Positions 1 to 6,722 of a DNA stretch of 9,551 nt are shown piece after piece (the first letter of the stretch is position 1; each line of letters opens with the position of its first letter). A program made the position numbers and the translations under genes. The notes beneath the pieces were generated by a model. The model was not told the DNA's origin and made no database searches. It worked only from the letters and a program-made list of their open reading frames with translations. Origin of the DNA: Calidifonticultor sp964387355 (lineage in GTDB: Bacteria > Actinomycetota > Humimicrobiia > Humimicrobiales > Humimicrobiaceae); contig CAYLWJ010000029.1 of assembly GCA_964387355.1 (NCBI GenBank), positions 1-9,551 on the forward strand, read 5' to 3'.

Positions 1-50
1 AGCAAGAACTAATTACTTATTTATTTTTATTTAATTTATATAGATAACAG

Positions 51-56
51 TATAAT
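51..56 (+). promoter_or_regulatory. Candidate -10 box placed for a leaderless transcript
   Basis: A perfect TATAAT lies five bases before the ATG at 62, so the usual start of transcription, 6-7 bases after a -10 box, would fall on or next to that ATG. No Shine-Dalgarno sequence is visible between the two. This fits a leaderless mRNA, common in Actinobacteria. The -35 region is not convincing, and TATAAT occurs easily in sequence this AT-rich, so this is a suggestion only. The first ~50 bases hold no assignable gene; a short reading ending at the TAA at 10-12 could be the tail of an upstream gene. Confidence 0.35.
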
Positions 57-61
57 TAAAT

Positions 62-1375
62 ATGGCGGATGAAAGGTTATTAAAAAATTTTATGGCATCA
101 AAATCAAATCAAAAAATAAATTCTGATAAAAATTTAAACAATAAGAATTTAAGCAATAAGAATTTAAGTAATAAAAATTTAAGTAATAAAAATTTAAAAT
201 CATTTCGCATATTAAGTAAAACTGATGAATTATTTTCCTGTAGCAGGTGTGGAACATGTCTTGCGTTTTGCCCAGTATATAAAAACACTCTTGATGAAAG
301 TTTTGCCCCACGTGGAAAGTTAAGCTTAATTGAGGCAGCAGCAAATAAAAAAATTCCATTAACTGAAAAATTATCAAATAAAATTTACACCTGCACTCTT
401 TGTAATTATTGTACAAAAGAATGCCCAAGTGGATTAAAAATAAATGAGCTTTTTAAAGCTGTAAGAGAAGATTTAGTTGGAGAAAAAACTTATCCAGAGA
501 TTCTAAACATTTTAAAACAAAAAATAAAACAGGCTTACAACGTTACTTTTGATTCAAATGAAGGAAGACTTGATTGGCTAAGGCAGGTTCCAAATACAAA
601 TGTTGAAGACTATTTAAAAGATACTGCAGAAGTTGTATATTTTACAGGATGTGTTTCATCATTTTCGCCACGTTCTTTTTCTATTCCAAGGGCAATTGTT
701 AATATTTTAAAAGAAGCTAATGTAGATTTTACTTTGCTTGGTGAGGATGAGTGGTGCTGCGGATTTCCGCTTTTAAGTTCTGGAATGACTGAAGAAGTTA
801 AGTTTTTAGCAAAACATAATTTAGAGATGATTGAAAAAAAAGGAGCAAAAATTTTAGTTGCTTCTTGTCCATCATGTTTTCATACATTTAAACATGAATA
901 TGAACAAATTATTGGAAAAAAGCTAAACTTTGAGATAATGCATATATCTCAATATTTATTAATGCTGGTAAAAGAGGGAAAAATTAAATTAAATAATTTA
1001 AATGTCAGCGTAACTTATCATGACCCATGTGATTTAGGCAGAAATTCTGGAATTTATGATGAGCCAAGACAGCTAATTAAGAGTATTCCAGGTATAAACC
1101 TAATAGAGATGTCTTCAAGCATGCAGCAATCAAACTGTTGCGGTGGAGGAGGAAATTTAGAGTCAATAAACCCTTTGCTGTCTGCTAAAATTGCAGAATG
1201 CAGGGCAGATGAGATTATTAAAACTGGTGCAGAAATTGCAGTGTCTGCATGCCAGCAGTGTGAAAGGACTTTAAGCACAGCTGTAAAGAAGAAAAAAGCA
1301 GCTGCTAATCTTAAAGTTAAAGTTATGGATATTTCAGAATTAATTCTTGAAAGTATAAAAAAAATATCTGTGTAA
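62..1375 (+). CDS. HdrD/GlcF-like iron-sulfur oxidoreductase with two CCG domains
   Basis: This is a 437-residue soluble electron-transfer protein. After an unusual Asn/Lys/Leu-rich N-terminus come two ferredoxin-type [4Fe-4S] motifs, CxxCxxCxxxCP, with cysteines at 60/63/66/70 and 111/114/117/121. Two CCG domains follow. The first has C197, C232-C233, C269 and C272; the second has C323, C359-C360, C397 and C400. The spacing of about 34-36 residues on each side of CC, followed by CxxC, is the full HdrB/HdrD pattern, in which such cysteines bind a noncubane [4Fe-4S] cluster that cleaves disulfides. GlcF, LldE and GlpC share the layout, so the substrate cannot be named; no flavoprotein partner is in the window. 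The next gene encodes a lipoyl carrier with its ribosome-binding site on this gene's stop codon, so a lipoyl dithiol/disulfide is an attractive but inferred partner. The start at 62 has no visible ribosome-binding site. The ATG at 92 is an alternative and also lacks one. Confidence 0.9.
   Translation: MADERLLKNFMASKSNQKINSDKNLNNKNLSNKNLSNKNLSNKNLKSFRILSKTDELFSCSRCGTCLAFCPVYKNTLDESFAPRGKLSLIEAAANKKIPLTEKLSNKIYTCTLCNYCTKECPSGLKINELFKAVREDLVGEKTYPEILNILKQKIKQAYNVTFDSNEGRLDWLRQVPNTNVEDYLKDTAEVVYFTGCVSSFSPRSFSIPRAIVNILKEANVDFTLLGEDEWCCGFPLLSSGMTEEVKFLAKHNLEMIEKKGAKILVASCPSCFHTFKHEYEQIIGKKLNFEIMHISQYLLMLVKEGKIKLNNLNVSVTYHDPCDLGRNSGIYDEPRQLIKSIPGINLIEMSSSMQQSNCCGGGGNLESINPLLSAKIAECRADEIIKTGAEIAVSACQQCERTLSTAVKKKKAAANLKVKVMDISELILESIKKISV
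125..199 (+). repeat. Five tandem 15-bp units encoding NKNLS-type repeats
   Basis: Five in-frame 15-bp units encode DKNLN, NKNLS (three times) and NKNLK, residues 22-46 of the iron-sulfur protein. The middle units differ by only one or two bases, which suggests recent slippage or duplication. The segment lies before the first cluster-binding cysteine, outside any family domain, and is probably a disordered tail that tolerates changes in length. Confidence 0.9.
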
Positions 1376-1381
1376 GGAGGT
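1373..1381 (+). promoter_or_regulatory. Strong ribosome-binding site overlapping upstream stop codon
   Basis: TAAGGAGGT contains the stop codon of the iron-sulfur gene and an almost ideal Shine-Dalgarno sequence, ending three bases before the ATG at 1385. This arrangement implies one mRNA and probably translational coupling between the two proteins. Confidence 0.85.
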
Positions 1382-1384
1382 AGA

Positions 1385-1810
1385 ATGCAAATTAATGATT
1401 ATAATTTTCCAGATGAACTTTATTATGAGAAAAACCATTTTTGGGCAAAAGTTGAAGATGACGGTATAGTTTTATTTGGTGCTACAGATTTTTTTCAGAA
1501 ACTTGCTGGTGAGATAGTTTATATAGAACTTCCAATGCAGGGTGCAAAAGTAACACAAGGTCAGTCAATTTCCTCTCTTGAATCAGGTAAGTGGGTTGGA
1601 AAGATTTTTGCACCAGTTTCTGGTGAAATAATTGAGGTAAATCAAGAATTAGAAGATTCACCTGAGCTTATAAATAGTTCTCCATACGAGGAAGGTTGGA
1701 TTGGTAAAATTAAACCTTCTAATTTAGATGAAGAATTAAAAAATCTTATGAAAGTTGGACCAGAATTTGAAAAATTTATTATCGAAGAGTCTGAAAAACA
1801 TAAAAAGTAA
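1385..1810 (+). CDS. gcvH: GcvH-family lipoyl carrier protein
   Basis: This 141-residue protein has the length and fold pattern of glycine cleavage H protein: an N-terminal segment with HFW and an 'ATDFFQKLAGEIVYIELP' core, then a lipoyl hairpin ending in FAPVSGEI, and a C-terminal GWIGKIKPS strand. The lysine expected to carry lipoate is K69. Its context is LESGKWVGK, whereas classical H proteins have ESVKA(V/A)SD. None of the GcvP or GcvT glycine cleavage genes is present. Instead the gene is coupled to the double-CCG iron-sulfur protein and followed by a corrinoid activator. It could be a dedicated lipoyl carrier, comparable to the lipoate-binding proteins of sulfur-oxidising Hdr-like (sHdr) systems, rather than a glycine cleavage component. 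The family is clear; that role is inferred. Confidence 0.88.
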   Translation: MQINDYNFPDELYYEKNHFWAKVEDDGIVLFGATDFFQKLAGEIVYIELPMQGAKVTQGQSISSLESGKWVGKIFAPVSGEIIEVNQELEDSPELINSSPYEEGWIGKIKPSNLDEELKNLMKVGPEFEKFIIEESEKHKK

Positions 1811-1814
1811 AAAT

Positions 1815-1890
1815 AAAGATAACAATATACAATATAATAAAGATAACTAATAAATATAAATAAATATAGCTAAAGATAACTAAAGATAAC
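1815..1890 (+). repeat. Four copies of AAAGATAAC in the spacer
   Basis: The nine-base word AAAGATAAC occurs at 1815-1823, 1839-1847, 1872-1880 and 1882-1890, within a spacer (1811 to about 1996) that is very A-rich and T-poor on the + strand. No hairpin with a T-run, tRNA or small ORF with a ribosome-binding site is seen here. The copies are irregularly spaced. They may be slippage-derived filler or a binding-site cluster before the corrinoid activator gene; nothing favours the second strongly. Confidence 0.6.
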
Positions 1891-2038
1891 GATATATCAG
1901 AAAAGAAAACAATTTATAATGTAAAAAATATATTAGAAGTATTATTAAATTAAATATAAAATAAAGTAATAAATAAAGTAGTATAAAGGGATAACTATTA
2001 TAAATTTAGAAAAAAACAATAAAGAGGATAAAAATTTA

Positions 2039-4234
2039 ATTAAAATAAATATAGAGCCAATTGGCAAAAGAATTGTTTTAAAAAAGCCGGAAAATGCCTT
2101 GAAAGCAATTCTTGATGCAGGTATAGGCATAAAGTCAATTTGCGGTGGAAAAGGCACTTGTGGCAAATGCAGAATTTTAATACTTGATAATAAAGCATTG
2201 CCTCCAAATACAAGTGAATTAAAAGCTTTAAGCAATGATGAAATAAAAAATGGCGTTCGTCTTGCATGCCAACAAAATTTTTCTGAGAGTTTAAATGTTT
2301 ATATTCCTGCCTCTTCTCTTACTGAAGAGCAAAAGCTTCAAGTAACTGGTGCTGAAGAAAAGGTTGAAGTTGAACCAATTATAAAAAAATACTTTTTAAA
2401 GTTAGACCCTCCGACGCTGTCTGATATGAAATCAGATTATTTTAGGTTAAAAGAAGCGCTTTTTAATAATTATTCTTTAAATGTAAATAAAATAGATAAT
2501 TTAGTATTAAAAGAAATGCCAAAAATATTGCGCCAGAATAACTGGCAGGTTACAGTATCAGTTAGAAAAAGTTTTGTAGGTCAAACTTTACCTTTAAATC
2601 AAACCTCAAGCATAAGCCAAGATGGAACTGTGAGCAAGGATTTAGGTCAAAGCCAAACTACACCTGTGAGCCAGGCTTCACCTCTGAGCCAACCTTCAAG
2701 TAAAAGCCAAACTCTAAATGGAGGCCAAACTTCAACCGTTAACCAATCTTTGCCTGTAGACCAAACTTCACATGTGGACAAAACTTCACCTAAAAGTTGG
2801 CCTTCACCTGTAAATCAAAACTCAACTTTGAGTATATTAAATGAGCAAAATGGGTTGAATTATTTAAGTGATATAGATGACATTGGTGATATAAATAATT
2901 TAAATGAGTTTAAAAATATAAATGAAATAAATGAGATAATATTTATTGAAGGTGGTAATAAAACAAATGATTCATATGGTATTGCAATAGACCTTGGAAC
3001 AACGAAAATTGCAGTTCTTCTTGTAAACTTAAATACAGGAGAAAACATTGACAAAGCTGGAATAATGAACCCGCAAATCAGCTTTGGTGAAGATGTAATG
3101 AGTAGAATAAATTATGCAATGCAAAGCGCTTCAAATTTAGAAAATATACAAAGAGTAGTAATAGACCAAATTAACAAAACCATAGAGGAGCTTTGCCAAA
3201 AAAATAATATAAAAAAAGAGGAAGTTTTAGAAATCTCTCTTGTTGGAAACACAGCAATGCATCATTTGTTTTTAGGATTTGATGTAAAGCAATTAGGCTT
3301 ATCACCATTTGTTGCAGTAACAAGTGAATCTATTGAAATAAAAGCTAGAGAGCTTGGTATTAAAATAGCACCTGGTGGATATGTTTATTTATTGCCTGTT
3401 ATAGCCGGATTTGTTGGCTCAGATCATGTCGCTATGCTGTTTGCTTCTGGAATATATAAAGAGGCTGGAAATGTTATTGGTATTGATATAGGAACTAATA
3501 CTGAAATAGTTTTAAAAAGCAGTAATAAAATGGAGAGCGTATCCACAGCGTCAGGCCCTGCATTTGAAGGCGCTCATATTAAATATGGAATGAGAGCTGC
3601 GCCTGGAGCAATTGAAAGAGTCGTAATTGATAAAGATACATGTTTGCCAAAAATACAAACAATTAATGACAAAGATCCTATTGGTATTTGCGGCTCTGGA
3701 ATTTTAGATGCTATTGCTGAAATGCTAAAGGCTAAAATAATAGACAGGCGAGGTAAATTTATAAGTCAGTCAAACTGCATATGTAAAGATGATAAAGGGG
3801 AACTTCGTTATTTACTTGACCCAAAGGCTTCTAAAAAAACGTGTGACAGCAGTACTGTATCAATAACACAAAAAGATATTGTTGAAATTCAGCTTGCTAA
3901 AAGTGCAATAAGGACAGGAATAAATATTTTGCTTGAAAGCGCAGGAATTGATTTTACACAAATTGATAAAATAATTATTGCTGGTGCATTTGGTTCCTAT
4001 ATAGATCCTAAAAATGTAGTTGATATAGGAATGTTTCCAAAAATTGATTTAAAAAAGATTTTCCAAGTAGGTAATGCAGCTGCAGTTGGTGCTAAAATGG
4101 TCTTAGTTTCAAAAAGTTTAAGAGCTAAAGCTGAAGAGATTGCAAAAAAGATAAATTATTTAGAACTAACTGTATTTCCAACTTTTACAGATAATTTTGT
4201 AAAAAGCACACTCTTTCCAGAAGAAAGCAATTAA
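2039..4234 (+). CDS. Corrinoid activator: ferredoxin plus ASKHA ATPase (RACE/RACo type)
   Basis: Proteins of this family reduce the inactive Co(II) form of corrinoid proteins to Co(I), using ATP to drive the uphill electron transfer. From the start chosen here (731 residues) there is an N-terminal [2Fe-2S] ferredoxin domain, CGGKGTCGKC, with C35, C41, C44 and C77. A middle domain follows (including 'KKYFLKLDPPTLSD'), then a C-terminal ASKHA ATPase domain (DUF4445) with phosphate motifs IAIDLGTT (315-322) and GIDIGTNTE (481-489), GICGSG (549-554) and AGAFGSY (648-654). Between middle and ATPase domains is a long insertion (about 176-305) containing 14 hexapeptide repeats and an Asn/Asp/Ile-rich run. 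The start is uncertain. The first normal start codon in frame, TTG at 2099, would cut off the first strands of the ferredoxin fold and has no ribosome-binding site. ATT at 2039, after AAAGAGG at 2021-2027, gives MKINIEP; ATT at 1997, after AAAGGG at 1985-1990, is another option. No methyltransferase or corrinoid protein is in the window. Confidence 0.9.
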   Translation: MKINIEPIGKRIVLKKPENALKAILDAGIGIKSICGGKGTCGKCRILILDNKALPPNTSELKALSNDEIKNGVRLACQQNFSESLNVYIPASSLTEEQKLQVTGAEEKVEVEPIIKKYFLKLDPPTLSDMKSDYFRLKEALFNNYSLNVNKIDNLVLKEMPKILRQNNWQVTVSVRKSFVGQTLPLNQTSSISQDGTVSKDLGQSQTTPVSQASPLSQPSSKSQTLNGGQTSTVNQSLPVDQTSHVDKTSPKSWPSPVNQNSTLSILNEQNGLNYLSDIDDIGDINNLNEFKNINEINEIIFIEGGNKTNDSYGIAIDLGTTKIAVLLVNLNTGENIDKAGIMNPQISFGEDVMSRINYAMQSASNLENIQRVVIDQINKTIEELCQKNNIKKEEVLEISLVGNTAMHHLFLGFDVKQLGLSPFVAVTSESIEIKARELGIKIAPGGYVYLLPVIAGFVGSDHVAMLFASGIYKEAGNVIGIDIGTNTEIVLKSSNKMESVSTASGPAFEGAHIKYGMRAAPGAIERVVIDKDTCLPKIQTINDKDPIGICGSGILDAIAEMLKAKIIDRRGKFISQSNCICKDDKGELRYLLDPKASKKTCDSSTVSITQKDIVEIQLAKSAIRTGINILLESAGIDFTQIDKIIIAGAFGSYIDPKNVVDIGMFPKIDLKKIFQVGNAAAVGAKMVLVSKSLRAKAEEIAKKINYLELTVFPTFTDNFVKSTLFPEESN
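2579..2830 (+). repeat. Fourteen tandem 18-bp units encoding a hexapeptide repeat
   Basis: Exactly 252 bp divide into 14 in-frame 18-bp units with consensus (S/N/G/D)-Q-(T/A/P)-(S/T)-(P/S)-(V/L/K); examples are NQTSSI, SQTTPV, SQASPL, NQSLPV and DQTSHV. Most units begin with a codon followed by CAA or CAG. They form residues 181-264 of the corrinoid activator, between its middle and ATPase domains, where relatives normally have a short connection. The units have drifted but remain in frame without stops. Confidence 0.9.
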
Positions 4235-4534
4235 AAATTAATTGTAGCAGAAGACAACTAAAAAGTAAGCATAGAAAAAAGTAAATAAAGGTAATAAAAC
4301 CAAAAGTAAGTAAATAAGCAGTAAGTCCCACAGAAAGTAACTAACAAGTAAGTCGTGAGGGGTAAAATAATAATTCAGAAGAAAACAAATTAACAATCCC
4401 AATATAAAGACAAACTATTAGACAAAAAAGACATAATAAGTTTATATATGTAAATAAATAGATAAATAAATAAGAAATTTTTAAGAACAATATGGTAAAA
4501 AGAATAAAAAAATAGAAAGACATTTGTCAGAGAA
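4235..4534. other. A-rich intergenic stretch with repeated AAGTAA words
   Basis: These 300 bases are strongly A-rich and T-poor on the + strand, with repeated AAGTAAG and AAAGTAA words between about 4263 and 4355. A short AT-only inverted repeat, CAATTA/TAATTG, spans the stop codon at 4228-4244 but has no following T-run. I see no RNA gene and no convincing promoter. A 60-codon minus-strand reading lies here (4341-4523), but it has no ribosome-binding site and its hydrophobic look is what an A-rich opposite strand would give. Confidence 0.5.
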
Positions 4535-5599
4535 ATGATGGAAATAGCAAAAAGATATGTAACAGAAAAAATAAAAAGATATAAAATTTTTGATGCCTAC
4601 ATAAAAAAGTTAACTGTTAAAACATTTAAATTAACTAAATTAATTAATTTAACAAAATTAGCTATTGAATCAAAATCAATAATGTTATGCCTATTTTACT
4701 TAATTTTATTATTTTTTTTAATTCTGGCAGTTATTAATTTTTCAGGCTGTCAATTGAAAGAAAGTACTCTAACTTCAGGCAATTCTAATGAAAAAATTAT
4801 AAATACTAATATAAACGCTAATAATACTAATAATAAGGGAGCAAATAATAAGGGAGCAGAGGCTCAAAACGGTCAAGATGAAATTACGTCCACTCAGCAA
4901 ACTGTAGAGTCAAATTTGCTAATTGTTGGCAGTGACACAACATATCCGCCATTCTCATATATAGAAAAAAGTGAAATTGTTGGTTTTGATATTGACATAA
5001 TTAAAGAAATTGCAGCTAGATTAGAAAAAGATATAAAAATTATCTCTACTGAATGGGATCCAGAGTTTAAGGAAATAAAAGAAGATAAAATCGATGCATT
5101 TATTTCAGCAGTAATATATGACGAAACAAAAGAAAATATAATTGATTTTTCTAAGCCTTATTATAAGGTAAAATTCTTGCTTTTGACCTTAATTGGCTCG
5201 CAAGCTAATACTAATACTAATACTAGTCAAAAGGTTGATAAAGCTGCTATTAATTTAAAAGGTAAAAATATAGGATGCCTTGATTCAAGCAAAGGTTTTA
5301 TTAAAGAAGATTACCTTTTAAATTATAAAATTAGTTATTATAGTGATATTAATAAAATGCTGAATGCTTTAAAAGCCAAAGAAATTGATGGGATTATATT
5401 AAGTCTCCCTTTGGCTATTAATTTACTAAAAGAAAATAGTGGTATATACCAAGTAATAGAAGAAATAACCTCAGAAAAACAATATGCTATCGTATTGCAA
5501 AATAATTCTTTGCTTAAAGAAAAAATTAATGGCGCAATTGACAAAATATTTGAAGATGGAACTTATGAAGAGATCTATAGTAGGTGGTTTACTTATTAA
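4535..5599 (+). CDS. Solute-binding lipoprotein, polar amino-acid ABC type (SBP_bac_3)
   Basis: This 354-residue protein is predicted to be exported and lipid-anchored at the membrane surface. A hydrophobic segment (about 50-69) ends in FSGC, a lipobox with C72 as the lipidated cysteine. An Asn/Thr/Lys-rich spacer (about 81-115) leads to a family 3 periplasmic-binding domain: 'VGSDTTYPPFSYIE' (131-144) and GFDIDIIKEIAARL (150-163), the usual opening strand and helix, then DFSKPYY (204-210) and a C-terminal GTYEEIYSRWF. This family binds amino acids or related small solutes for an ABC importer, but no permease or ATPase gene adjoins it. About 49 residues precede the hydrophobic segment, long for a signal peptide; ATG at 4682 (M50) would give a compact signal but has no ribosome-binding site, and the signal at 4535 (AGAGA) is weak. 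A small (AATACT) repeat encodes an NTNTNT loop at 225-230. Confidence 0.88.
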   Translation: MMEIAKRYVTEKIKRYKIFDAYIKKLTVKTFKLTKLINLTKLAIESKSIMLCLFYLILLFFLILAVINFSGCQLKESTLTSGNSNEKIINTNINANNTNNKGANNKGAEAQNGQDEITSTQQTVESNLLIVGSDTTYPPFSYIEKSEIVGFDIDIIKEIAARLEKDIKIISTEWDPEFKEIKEDKIDAFISAVIYDETKENIIDFSKPYYKVKFLLLTLIGSQANTNTNTSQKVDKAAINLKGKNIGCLDSSKGFIKEDYLLNYKISYYSDINKMLNALKAKEIDGIILSLPLAINLLKENSGIYQVIEEITSEKQYAIVLQNNSLLKEKINGAIDKIFEDGTYEEIYSRWFTY

Positions 5600-5907
5600 T
5601 AAATATTTATTATTACTTAAGGTATTTTTTAGTATTTTTTATTCTCTTTTATTATAAAATAATAATTTTTAATATTATAATTGTATAATAATTTTATAAG
5701 ATTTTATAAAATTTATTTCCGGACATATTGCTTTTTTATTAAATTTTGTTATTATCTTTCTTGGGGTAAGCTAATATAGGCGTCCAGCTACCTGAAACCT
5801 TACCCCATATTTTATTCTCATGCTTATATTTTGCCCCAATTCTTAATCTTATAATTTGTTTCAATTCTTATATTGATTATACTTTGCTCGCATGCTTATA
5901 TTAATAG
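5600..5907. other. Convergent intergenic region, AT-rich with short repeats
   Basis: This region lies between the ends of the binding-protein gene and the minus-strand sortase gene. A perfect 16-bp AT palindrome (5597-5612) covers the stop codon of the binding-protein gene, and T-runs follow at about 5623-5641, so a weak terminator there is possible. A 9-bp AT inverted repeat pairs 5652-5660 with 5691-5699. The word CATGCTTATATT occurs at 5819-5830 and again at 5891-5902. The most distinctive element is the GC-rich hairpin listed separately. No ORF is supported. Confidence 0.5.
5763..5806. other. GC-rich hairpin between convergent genes
   Basis: GGGGTAAG (5763-5770) pairs perfectly with CTTACCCC (5799-5806). 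An inner stem of TAGG (5777-5780) with CCTG (5791-5794), one pair being T-G, leaves a ten-base loop. It stands out in a region of almost pure A/T. It is not followed by a proper T-run on either strand (ATATTTTATT on +, purine-rich on -), so it does not look like a standard intrinsic terminator. It may protect the 3' ends of the two converging transcripts or be part of a small RNA. Confidence 0.55.
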
Positions 5908-6555
5908 TTACAAATCTTGCAGTTCGGCATAAACAATTAATCTTTTTGTTGCATAAAATTTAGGGGTACATGTGGTTAGTGCAAGTGTTGGTTTTTCAGT
6001 CTGATTTAAAACTGAAACATCAATAGGGTCAACTATTTTAATGTCTGTAACTAGGTAAATGAATTCTTCATTTCCTGCAGTTTCTAAAATAATTTTATCA
6101 CCCTTTTTTAGCTCATCTACACGATTGAAAGGAGCGCCGTAAGTAGTTCTATGTCCTGCAATTACACATCTTCCTGGTTCACCTGGAAGCGCTGTTCCAA
6201 TATAGTGGCCTGGACCTTTTTTAAGTGTCGCTGTATCAGTGCCTTCGTTTACCACCCATTCTGAGTCAATAGCAGGAATAGTGATTTTAAATGGAATTTT
6301 TTTTGTTGGATCAACAACCAATGATTCCTTTTGAATTACTGAAAATTCTTTTGTAGAGGTAGAATCAGATGGTAATGTTGAAATATTTTCAAGCTGTTTA
6401 TCCCAAGAACTAAGAATTTCAGCTTCCTGTCTTTTCATTATAAGGTTTGTATAAAACGGATATGCTATAATGCATATACCTATAAAAATTAATAAAATTC
6501 CTAATATTCTAAAAAATTTATTCTTTTTTATACTCATAGCAAAAAATAATATCAT
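5908..6555 (-). CDS. Class E-type sortase
   Basis: Sortases are membrane-anchored extracellular cysteine transpeptidases that cut a C-terminal sorting signal and attach surface proteins to the cell wall. This 215-residue protein has one N-terminal membrane segment (about 16-35) after a lysine-rich start, a spacer, and the catalytic barrel. The catalytic His is H135 in AGHRTTYGAPF, the Cys is C196 in LALTTCTP, and the Arg is R205 in KRLIVYAEL. The HRTTYGAPF signature, with a tyrosine shortly after the His, is typical of class E enzymes, which prefer LAxTG signals. The divergent surface-protein gene carries LAFTG, so enzyme and substrate are probably encoded together. The start may be the ATG at 6555 or the one at 6537 (MSIKKNK), which gives a tidier membrane anchor; neither has a clear ribosome-binding site. 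Confidence 0.92.
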   Translation of the reverse strand: MILFFAMSIKKNKFFRILGILLIFIGICIIAYPFYTNLIMKRQEAEILSSWDKQLENISTLPSDSTSTKEFSVIQKESLVVDPTKKIPFKITIPAIDSEWVVNEGTDTATLKKGPGHYIGTALPGEPGRCVIAGHRTTYGAPFNRVDELKKGDKIILETAGNEEFIYLVTDIKIVDPIDVSVLNQTEKPTLALTTCTPKFYATKRLIVYAELQDL

Positions 6556-6722
6556 AAATAGACTTTATAATAAATATACATTTTATTTATATTATTTGTA
6601 TTATTAATTGTTTATTAATAACTTAATAAAATTTAAATATTATCTAAAAAAAATTTAAAAAAAACTTGAAATTTATAAATTTAAAGTATTAACATTTAAT
6701 TATAAAAATTTAATATATGTTT

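Noticed and set aside
90..428. Minus-strand 112-codon reading opposite the iron-sulfur gene
   Set aside because: It is the antisense shadow of a clearly conserved gene; its Tyr/Leu/Asn-rich repeats are the complement of the NKNLS repeat.
2099..2101. TTG as the start of the corrinoid activator
   Set aside because: It has no ribosome-binding site and would remove the first strands of the ferredoxin domain, which are encoded in frame upstream.
1945..2267. Two overlapping minus-strand readings at the corrinoid activator start
   Set aside because: They oppose conserved ferredoxin sequence, have no ribosome-binding site and resemble no family.
2579..2830. Possible CRISPR array from regular repeats
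   Set aside because: The units are 18 bp, directly adjacent without spacers, and kept in frame within a coding region.
4341..4523. 60-codon minus-strand hydrophobic reading in the intergenic spacer
   Set aside because: No ribosome-binding site; the Phe/Leu/Ile-rich composition follows directly from the A-rich opposite strand.
5763..5806. Hairpin as a standard intrinsic terminator
   Set aside because: Neither strand has a proper T-run after the stem, and the hairpin is over 100 bases from both stop codons.
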